A stretch of 31,332 nt of DNA from an uncultured Alistipes sp. (lineage in GTDB: Bacteria; Bacteroidota; Bacteroidia; Bacteroidales; UBA932), in the NCBI GenBank assembly GCA_900550465.1, contig URSC01000023.1:1-31332 (forward strand). The letters are read 5' to 3'. Positions 14,491-20,722 of this stretch are shown here, piece after piece. The number at the start of each line of letters is the position of its first letter. The stretch's first letter is position 1. The notes under the pieces were generated by a model that made no database searches, was not told the DNA's origin, and saw nothing but the letters and a program-made list of their open reading frames with translations. The translations under genes and the position numbers were made by a program.

Positions 14491-16692
14491 ATGAAAAAGA
14501 CCATAACAACCATACTCCTGGCCCTGACAGCAGCCGTTACGGTGCTTGGCGCCCGGACCTACAGCTGTATAGTCCCCCGCCCCCTGAGCATTGAACCCGG
14601 TGAGGGTCAGCTGCTGCTTGAAAAGGGGACGGCCCTGTATGCCTCCCCCGGCCTGGACTTCGAGACGGCCTTCCTGAAGGAGCGCCTCGGAAGTGTGCTG
14701 GCATTTGACATTCCCGTGGTGAAGACTCCTTCGGAAGGGGGCATCAGCCTGGTCCTGACCGAAGGATACGGCCCCGAGGCGTATTCGCTGAGAGTGAATG
14801 CGGAGGGGGTGCGGATAGAGGCCTCGGCATCCGCCGGAATATTCTACGGAGTGCAGACCCTCCTGCAGATGCTGCCTCCCGCCGTGTACGGGGATACCTC
14901 TCTGGAACTCACCCGCTGTGCCCTGGATGCGGTGACGGTCGATGACTCGCCCCGCTACGGCTACCGCGGAACGATGCTGGACGTTTCCCGCACATTCTAC
15001 GACACTGACCATGTGCTCCGGCTCATCGACTGGATGGCGGCCCATAAGCTCAACCGCTTCCACTGGCATCTGGCCGACGACAACGGCTGGAGGATAGAGA
15101 TACGCAAGTACCCTGAGCTCACGGAGAAAGGAGCCTGGAGGGGAGACGCGGAGGTGAGCCCCGCCGCCTACGGTCAGGGACACGGCCGCTACGGAGGATA
15201 CTACACTCAGAAAGAGATACGTCAGGTGGTGAAGTATGCCGCCGACCGTCATATTGAGATCATCCCGGAGATAGACCTGCCGGGGCACAGCCGCTCCCTG
15301 GTGGGAGTGTTCCCGGAGATGGCCTGCCCGGTGGACGTGCCGTATATCAGCGCCAACGGGGAGACCGACAACGTGCTCTGCGTGGCCCGCGAGGAGAATT
15401 ACCGGATGCTGCGCGACATATTCAAGGAGATAGCCTCGCTCTTCCCCTCGGAGTACATCCATATCGGTGGGGACGAGGTGGACCATACCCCCTGGAACAA
15501 CTGCCCGCACTGCCAGGCTCTGGCCCGGGAGCAGGGACTGGAGGGACCGCAGGAGATTCACAGCCACTTCGTGTACCGTCTGGAGGACATCATCCACGGA
15601 CTGGGCAAGAAGATGGCCGGCTGGGATGAGATAGTCATCTCCGACGCCCGCTACGACACCTCCTCGATGGTGTACGCCTGGAGGAGCGTCAAGAGCGGAC
15701 GGATGTCGGTGGACAAGGGCTACCGGACCGTGGTCCAGATAGGGGAGTTCTGCTATCTCGACATGAAGCAGTCGCGAGCCGAGAGGGGACACAGTTGGGC
15801 AGGGATAGTGCCCCTGTCGAAGACCTATTCCCTGGAGCCGGACGAAATACTGGTGGGGGCTCCCGCCGACAGTGCTCTGATAGTCGGGGTGCAGGCCGGT
15901 CTGTGGGGCGAGCTGCTGGCATGGCCGCCGAGGCTGATGGAGTATCAGCTCTTTCCCCGTCTGTGCGCCCTGGCCGAGGTGGGCTGGAGCAGCAGGGATA
16001 GCCGGGATTTCGCCGATTTCGAGCGGAGGCTGTACGGGGAGCATTTTTCCCGTCTGTACAATATGGGCATCGCCTTCCGCGTGGCGCCTCCCGAGGTGGT
16101 CTATGACAGCCTCAGCGGCAGCCTGCGGGTAAGGCCTCCCCATCCTTCGGCGGTGGTGCGGTATGCGGTGGACGGCGCTCCGACTTCTGCCTCGCCGGTA
16201 TGCCGCGGAGAGGTCGTGACGGATGCTCCGGAGCGGATGCGCTTCGCTACATTCTTCGGAGACGGGTTGAGGAGTATTGCCGTGGGCGCCTCCAACATTG
16301 ACCTTTATCACTACATTGACCCTGAGATGACGGTGGAGAGCAATTTCCCCCTGCTCGAGGGCAATCTGGAGAGTCTGGCCCGCCGCGGCGGCACCGGATA
16401 TTCGGACCGGGTGCTGCGGGAAGGGGACGTGCTGACCTATAGGATGGCCTCGCCGGTGGAATGCAGCCGGATCACGGTGTCCAGCGGAGCACCCTCGTCG
16501 GGGATGTTCTATGTGACTGACGCTTACGTGGAGTATGAGACGGAGGACGGAACTGTGGTGAGGGCCGGAGACCTGTACCACGGAGAACTGAGCTTCGAGC
16601 CGTCCGCGCCCGTGACTCAGGTGCGGATCGTGATGACGGACTCCAATGACGGCTATACGGCTGTCTTCCATGGATTGAGAATTGAGAAATAA
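14491..16692 (+). CDS. GH20 beta-N-acetylhexosaminidase
   Basis: The enzyme cleaves terminal GlcNAc or GalNAc from glycans. The 733-aa protein has a short signal peptide (TTILLALTAAVTVLGA) and a GH20b domain at about 25-150. The catalytic barrel from about 155 shows YRGTMLDVSRTF, HWHLADDNGWRIEI, PEIDLPGHS and the catalytic pair in HIGGDEVD (Asp328-Glu329). After the barrel, from about 530, come a small beta-sandwich region and a discoidin-like C-terminus (RMASPVECSRITVSSG). Start and spacing (18 bases after GH84) show one operon. All catalytic motifs are present, so the enzyme should be active. It is secreted across the inner membrane; surface or periplasmic placement is not readable. Confidence 0.95.
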   Translation: MKKTITTILLALTAAVTVLGARTYSCIVPRPLSIEPGEGQLLLEKGTALYASPGLDFETAFLKERLGSVLAFDIPVVKTPSEGGISLVLTEGYGPEAYSLRVNAEGVRIEASASAGIFYGVQTLLQMLPPAVYGDTSLELTRCALDAVTVDDSPRYGYRGTMLDVSRTFYDTDHVLRLIDWMAAHKLNRFHWHLADDNGWRIEIRKYPELTEKGAWRGDAEVSPAAYGQGHGRYGGYYTQKEIRQVVKYAADRHIEIIPEIDLPGHSRSLVGVFPEMACPVDVPYISANGETDNVLCVAREENYRMLRDIFKEIASLFPSEYIHIGGDEVDHTPWNNCPHCQALAREQGLEGPQEIHSHFVYRLEDIIHGLGKKMAGWDEIVISDARYDTSSMVYAWRSVKSGRMSVDKGYRTVVQIGEFCYLDMKQSRAERGHSWAGIVPLSKTYSLEPDEILVGAPADSALIVGVQAGLWGELLAWPPRLMEYQLFPRLCALAEVGWSSRDSRDFADFERRLYGEHFSRLYNMGIAFRVAPPEVVYDSLSGSLRVRPPHPSAVVRYAVDGAPTSASPVCRGEVVTDAPERMRFATFFGDGLRSIAVGASNIDLYHYIDPEMTVESNFPLLEGNLESLARRGGTGYSDRVLREGDVLTYRMASPVECSRITVSSGAPSSGMFYVTDAYVEYETEDGTVVRAGDLYHGELSFEPSAPVTQVRIVMTDSNDGYTAVFHGLRIEK

Positions 16693-16700
16693 TAAGATAT

Positions 16701-18011
16701 ATGAAAGGATATAAACTGAGACTGATTCTACTGAGCTTCCTGGAGTTTGCGGTATGGGGGGCTTATCTGACCAGCCAGGGACGTTATCTGGCCGGAGTGG
16801 GGTTCGGGGAGAGGATAGGTATGTTCTACGCTATCCAGGGCATAGTGTCGATATTCATGCCCGCCATCATGGGTATCATAGCGGACAAATGGATTCCGGC
16901 GCAGAGGCTGCTGGGTATCTGCCACGCTCTGGCGGGTGCGGCCATGATAGGGGCAGGTATCTACGGCGTGGCGGCCGGGGAGGCGGTGCAGTACGGTACC
17001 CTTTTCGGGCTGTATGCGGTAAGCATCGCCTTCTTCATGCCTACCATCGCTATTTCCAACTCGGTGGCCTACACCATCCTCGAGAAGGTCGGAAAGGACC
17101 CCGTCAAGGACTTCCCGCCGATCAGGGTCTGGGGTACGGTGGGCTTTATCTGCTCGATGTGGTTCGTGGACCTGGTGCACTTCCGCGGTGCGGCGATGCA
17201 GGAGACCTCCATGCAGTATGTGGTGTCCGGAGCGCTGAGTATCGTGCTGGCTCTCTATACGCTTACCCTGCCTGAATGCCCTGTGAACCGCGCGTCGGAG
17301 ATGAAGTCTCTGGTGGACGCCATGGGCCTGCGGGCATTCACCCTCTTCAAGCAGCGCAAGATGGCCGTCTTCTTCATCTTCTCGATGCTGCTCGGAGTGG
17401 CCCTGCAGATTACCAACGGCTTCGCCAATCCCTTCCTGGCCGACTTCGGCAACCTGGCCGAGTACCAGGGCACCTTCGGAGTGGAGCACTCCAACATGCT
17501 CATCTCCCTGTCCCAGGTGTCCGAGACCCTGTGTATCCTGCTGATACCCTTCTTCCTGAAGCGGTACGGCATCAAGAACGTGATGCTCATAGCCATGCTG
17601 GCCTGGGTGCTCCGCTTCGGCTTCTTCGCCGCGGGCAATCCCGGCAGCGGGGTATGGCTCATCATCCTGTCGATGATAGTTTACGGAGTGGCCTTCGACT
17701 TCTTCAACATCTCCGGCTCGCTCTTTGTCAACGAGACCACCGACAAGTCGATACGCTCCAGCGCCCAGGGTCTGTTCATGCTGATGACCAACGGTATCGG
17801 AGCGGCTGCCGGCACCATCGGAGCGCAGGCCGTGGTCAATGCCCTGGTCAACTCCCACCGCGTGCCCGGAGCCGACGGGGTCATCGACTGGAACGCCGTG
17901 ATGACCGGCTGGAGCCATGCCTGGTGGCTGTTCGCCGCCTACGCCCTCGTGGTGGCCATTCTGTTCGCCATTCTGTTCCGCTACAAATATCAGCGGCCCA
18001 AGGAGGGATGA
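16701..18011 (+). CDS. MFS transporter, nucleoside:H+ symporter-like
   Basis: This 436-aa membrane protein has about twelve hydrophobic helices. Its N-terminus (LILLSFLEFAVWGAYL) and the segment PIRVWGTVGFICSMW are typical of the NupG/XapB-like nucleoside symporter group of the major facilitator superfamily. It begins 8 bases after the GH20 gene and its stop overlaps the next start, so it is inside the hexosaminidase operon. Family membership suggests nucleosides. The context suggests that it imports the released amino sugar or a small glycan. Substrate is therefore an inference from position. There is no SusC/SusD pair in the cluster, so uptake across the outer membrane must use something elsewhere. 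Confidence 0.85.
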   Translation: MKGYKLRLILLSFLEFAVWGAYLTSQGRYLAGVGFGERIGMFYAIQGIVSIFMPAIMGIIADKWIPAQRLLGICHALAGAAMIGAGIYGVAAGEAVQYGTLFGLYAVSIAFFMPTIAISNSVAYTILEKVGKDPVKDFPPIRVWGTVGFICSMWFVDLVHFRGAAMQETSMQYVVSGALSIVLALYTLTLPECPVNRASEMKSLVDAMGLRAFTLFKQRKMAVFFIFSMLLGVALQITNGFANPFLADFGNLAEYQGTFGVEHSNMLISLSQVSETLCILLIPFFLKRYGIKNVMLIAMLAWVLRFGFFAAGNPGSGVWLIILSMIVYGVAFDFFNISGSLFVNETTDKSIRSSAQGLFMLMTNGIGAAAGTIGAQAVVNALVNSHRVPGADGVIDWNAVMTGWSHAWWLFAAYALVVAILFAILFRYKYQRPKEG

Positions 18012-19303
18012 CGATGAGGAGAATTCATATAGTCCTGACAGCTGCTGTACTGATCGTCTCAGCAGTATCGTGCACGCTTCCAGAGCCGGGCTACGGCTCT
18101 CTGAACGGCAGGGTTACCGATGCGGACGGCAAAGGAATCGCTTCGGTTGCGGTGGTCTACGGAGACTCCGCTGTGTATACTGTCCAGACTGGAAATTATG
18201 TGTATGAGACGATTCCGGAGGGGCTGCAGGGGATACGCTTCATCAAGGACGGATATTACGGAGCAATGCGTCTGGTCAATATTCCCGAAGGCGGGAATGC
18301 CGTCTGTGATGTCGCTATGGACATCTATACTGCGGGATGGGCTGCAGGAAATGGAGACAGCGGTTACGGGACCATCCTGTATACATCTGACGCCGGCAGG
18401 ACCTGGGTGCGTCAGGGCAGCACTCAGATGGTTCCCGACACGGATTTGAGGGATGTCTGTGCGGTAAGTGACTCGGTCTGCTGGATTGTAGGTGACATCG
18501 ACGCATTCCGGAACCGGACGGTAATCCTCCGGACGGATGACGGAGGGCAGACCTGGGCCAATCAGATAACGTCGGGCTCAATACCTGCCATGAACCTTTC
18601 ATCCATCATCTCCCGGGACGGTGTCAACGCCTGGGCGGTAGCGGCTGATACCTGTGTGATACTCAGTACAAATAACGGCGGCGGCACGTGGAATGTCTGT
18701 CATACTTCGGCCGCTGCCGCCGGATACAGTTCCGTCACTACATCTGACGGAGTGAATATCTGGTGCTGCGGCGCGGGTGCGCAGGGGGATGCGGTGGTCG
18801 AATACTCTCAGGACGGCGGTGCTACATGGACTGCGTTTCCGGTGACAGCCGCTTATCCAGGACAGATTCCAGGAGATATTTGCGTTTCGGATGCAGGCGT
18901 GCTCTATCTTATCGGCAGCGGTTCCATGGGAGTGCTGCGTTCTGATGACGGAGGCATGATATGGACAGTTGTTGCAGAGGCAGGCGGTTCACAGTCAAGT
19001 CTGGACATCTGCGGAGAGGGCAATATCTGGTTCTGCGGCGAAGGGGGAATGCTGTATCATACGGCTGACGATTTCTTCACCCGCAGTGAGATGGCTCCGG
19101 CATCGGATGTCTATCCGGGAGGAGAGGCTGTGTCAGTGGCATTTCTCAGGGATGCGGTCAGGGGTGCTATGGCAGTTAAGTCCCTGACAGGTGAGACCGG
19201 AACCATACTTTATACCCTGGATGGAGGCAATGTCTGGAACGGAAGTTCAGTGCCTTTCAGCTTCAGTATAGAAAAATTGGATTTTGTCGGAGGGTATAAC
19301 TGA
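18008..19303 (+). CDS. Asp-box (sialidase/Ycf48-like propeller) lipoprotein
   Basis: From the ATG at 18008 (4-base overlap with the MFS stop) this gives 431 aa; an ATG at 18014 is equally possible. The signal ends in a lipobox (LIVSAVSC), so it is probably a lipoprotein. A small carboxypeptidase-regulatory-like beta-sandwich comes first (GSLNGRVTDADGKGIASVAV). It is followed by a propeller with at least six Asp boxes: SDAGRTW, TDDGGQTW, TNNGGGTW, SQDGGATW, SDDGGMIW and TLDGGNVW. Sialidase catalytic residues (Arg triad with FRIP) are not evident, so it is more likely a binding or scaffold protein than an enzyme. Translational coupling to the transporter suggests a role in handling the hexosaminidase substrate. 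Function is unknown. Confidence 0.82.
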   Translation: MTMRRIHIVLTAAVLIVSAVSCTLPEPGYGSLNGRVTDADGKGIASVAVVYGDSAVYTVQTGNYVYETIPEGLQGIRFIKDGYYGAMRLVNIPEGGNAVCDVAMDIYTAGWAAGNGDSGYGTILYTSDAGRTWVRQGSTQMVPDTDLRDVCAVSDSVCWIVGDIDAFRNRTVILRTDDGGQTWANQITSGSIPAMNLSSIISRDGVNAWAVAADTCVILSTNNGGGTWNVCHTSAAAAGYSSVTTSDGVNIWCCGAGAQGDAVVEYSQDGGATWTAFPVTAAYPGQIPGDICVSDAGVLYLIGSGSMGVLRSDDGGMIWTVVAEAGGSQSSLDICGEGNIWFCGEGGMLYHTADDFFTRSEMAPASDVYPGGEAVSVAFLRDAVRGAMAVKSLTGETGTILYTLDGGNVWNGSSVPFSFSIEKLDFVGGYN

Positions 19304-19304
19304 G

Positions 19305-19367
19305 TTTGGCACGGTGTTTGTAAGTAAATAAATCGATAGTTTTTTCATAGGTTAAGTTTTAGGTTAA
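19305..19367. repeat. 63-bp repeated module, copy B
   Basis: It is the partner of 9667-9729. The 24-base block at 19336-19359 is identical to 9699-9722. The spacer between promoter element and block is 2 bases shorter. It begins 2 bases after the stop of the Asp-box lipoprotein gene. Confidence 0.85.
19307..19321 (+). promoter_or_regulatory. sigma-54-type (-24/-12) promoter, one mismatch
   Basis: TGGCAC-N5-TTGT matches the consensus except for the final C. Predicted start is about 19333. As in copy A, a terminator but no gene follows on this strand. Confidence 0.5.
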
Positions 19368-19414
19368 GTTAAGCAGTGCGCCTTTAGTCGTGAGATTAGA
19401 GGCGTACTTTTTTT
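19333..19414 (+). ncRNA. candidate sigma-54-dependent small RNA, copy B
   Basis: The predicted 82-nt transcript runs from the -24/-12 element to the T-run. It shares the U-rich 5' block with copy A. The 3' hairpin sequence is different, which suggests a conserved 5' region and a freely changing terminator. This is inference only. Confidence 0.35.
19375..19414 (+). terminator. Rho-independent terminator, long hairpin
   Basis: A stem of fifteen consecutive pairs, three of them G-U (19375-19389 with 19394-19408), closes a GTGA loop and runs into TTTTTTT. There is no A-run on its left, so it acts on the + strand, for the lipoprotein gene and for the short transcript. Confidence 0.85.
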
Positions 19415-19417
19415 GCG

Positions 19418-19990
19418 TCAGCGACGGATGACGAGTTCGGAGAGGGTGCGTTTGGGAACGTGGTGGATGCCGTCTGGGGTACGCCAGTACTTGAACTGGC
19501 CGTCGGTCATCTCCTCGATTACGACGGTCTCCTTTGGCTTGCCGAGAGCGATGACGTTGATAATCTTCAGGTGCTCGGGCAGTTCCAGTATCTCATGCAG
19601 TTCCGGGCGCTTGACCGCGGCGATGATGCAGCCTCCGTAGCCGAGCTCCACTGCCTGCAGCAGCATGCTCTGCGCGGTGATGCCCTCGTCGCACAGGGTG
19701 CCGGAAGCTATCGAGGTGTCGAGCAGCTGGACGATGTAGGCCGCCGGCCTCTCTCCCTCTTCGGGACCCGGCCATTCCGGCAGGTATCCTGCCCATGCGA
19801 GGGTGGAGAAGATCCTGGAGTTGAGCTCCCGGTCGTTGGTTATCAGAAATTTCAGAGCCTGGATATTGCGTCCCGAAGGTGACAGGCGGGCCGCGTCGGC
19901 GATGGTCATGAGATCCGCCTCAGGCACCGCCGTCTCCTGATAGAAACGGCGGTAGCTGCGGCTGCGGTGCAGGGCTTCTCTTACGTCCAT
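19418..19990 (-). CDS. nitroreductase family protein
   Basis: The 190-aa protein belongs to the FMN-dependent nitroreductase fold. It shows the N-terminal phosphate-binding pattern SRSYRRF, then RLSPSGRNIQALKF, the GITAQSMLLQAVELGYGGCII core helix and VIALGKPKE near the end. Such enzymes use NAD(P)H to reduce nitro compounds, quinones or flavins; the physiological substrate is not readable. It starts 3 bases after the stop of the cyclophilin gene, so it is the second gene of a minus-strand operon. The short length and the C-terminal motif YWRTPDGIHHVPKR are typical of the Bacteroidetes group that lacks extra lids. Confidence 0.9.
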   Translation of the reverse strand: MDVREALHRSRSYRRFYQETAVPEADLMTIADAARLSPSGRNIQALKFLITNDRELNSRIFSTLAWAGYLPEWPGPEEGERPAAYIVQLLDTSIASGTLCDEGITAQSMLLQAVELGYGGCIIAAVKRPELHEILELPEHLKIINVIALGKPKETVVIEEMTDGQFKYWRTPDGIHHVPKRTLSELVIRR

Positions 19991-19993
19991 GGC

Positions 19994-20680
19994 CTAGAGT
20001 ACCGGGGTTATGGATATGATGCGCACGTCCTTGAGGGGACGGTCCATGGCATTGGTCCTTATGGAAGCGATCCTGTCGATGACCTCGAAGCCGTCGAGGG
20101 TCTCCCCGAACACGGTATAGGCTCCGTTGAGGTGGCTGCAGCCCTCCTCGCTCTGGACGATGTAGAACTGTGAGCCGGAGGATTCCCTCCTGGGGTTGGC
20201 GGTGTCTCCCAGGCGGGCGGCGGCCACTGCTCCTTTCTTATGGGTATGGGCGGGGATTATCTCTGCGGGGATGGTGTAGTCGGGACCGCCGTTGCCGTAC
20301 TCATCCTCCTTGGCGGGATCCTTGGTGTTGGGGTCGCCGGTCTGGATCATGAAGTTGTAGATGACACGGTGGAAGAGGACGCTGTCGTAGTAGTGCCGTG
20401 AGGCGAGCTTTACGAAGTTGTCCCTGTGAAGGGGAGTGTCGGCGTAGAGCAGGATGGTGATGGTGCCCTCTGTGGTGTGAATCTCGAAGATGGGCTCTTC
20501 CGGCAGTGAGGCCGGGTCGAATGCGAGGTTGCTGTCCATGGTCTTGGTGTTTTCAGTGGTTTCTGCTGTGGCCTCCGGGGCAGCTGTACCGTCGGAGGAG
20601 GTTTTCTGAGTGTTGCGGTTGCCGCAGGAGGCGGCTGCCAGCGATACGAGTAGTATCAGGGCAAAAATTTTTGATTTCAT
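19994..20680 (-). CDS. cyclophilin-type peptidyl-prolyl isomerase lipoprotein
   Basis: The enzyme catalyses cis-trans isomerisation at proline during folding of exported proteins. The 228-aa precursor has a lipoprotein signal (LLVSLAAASC, with Cys19 acylated) and a Thr/Ala-rich linker to about residue 50. The cyclophilin domain has FHRVIYNFMIQTGDP (catalytic Arg), a GAVAAARLG segment, SSGSQFYIV and AYTVFGETLDGFEVIDRIA. The domain is intact. It is the first gene of a two-gene operon with the nitroreductase and is divergent from the patatin gene. Its -7 box lies at 20712-20719. Confidence 0.93.
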   Translation of the reverse strand: MKSKIFALILLVSLAAASCGNRNTQKTSSDGTAAPEATAETTENTKTMDSNLAFDPASLPEEPIFEIHTTEGTITILLYADTPLHRDNFVKLASRHYYDSVLFHRVIYNFMIQTGDPNTKDPAKEDEYGNGGPDYTIPAEIIPAHTHKKGAVAAARLGDTANPRRESSGSQFYIVQSEEGCSHLNGAYTVFGETLDGFEVIDRIASIRTNAMDRPLKDVRIISITPVL

Positions 20681-20693
20681 AGCGATGTTTCCT

Positions 20694-20701
20694 TATCTTT
20701 G
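20694..20701 (+). promoter_or_regulatory. -7 box for the patatin operon
   Basis: TATCTTTG is an exact match. TTTG at 20670-20673 is a -33 element 20 bases upstream, overlapping the start of the cyclophilin gene. The predicted start near 20708 gives a leader of about 15 nt. It forms an inverted repeat with the opposing box at 20712. Confidence 0.7.
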
Positions 20702-20711
20702 AGTGATTTTA

Positions 20712-20719
20712 CAAAGATA
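20712..20719 (-). promoter_or_regulatory. -7 box for the cyclophilin-nitroreductase operon
   Basis: TATCTTTG on the minus strand is an exact match, ten bases from the plus-strand box. The predicted start near 20705 gives a leader of about 25 nt before the ATG ending at 20680. The two transcription starts therefore face each other. Confidence 0.68.
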
Positions 20720-20722
20720 ATA

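Noticed and set aside
12007..16671. A minus-strand open frame of over 1,500 codons opposite the GH84 and GH20 genes
   Set aside because: It is low-complexity (His/Val/Gly/Gln-rich) and mirrors codon usage of two clear enzymes on the other strand. High G+C makes such antisense frames common here; similar ones oppose mutL, glnA, the MFS gene and the flippase.
18008..19303. Active sialidase
   Set aside because: Asp boxes are present, but I could not find the FRIP motif, the arginine triad or the Tyr/Glu pair in suitable positions.
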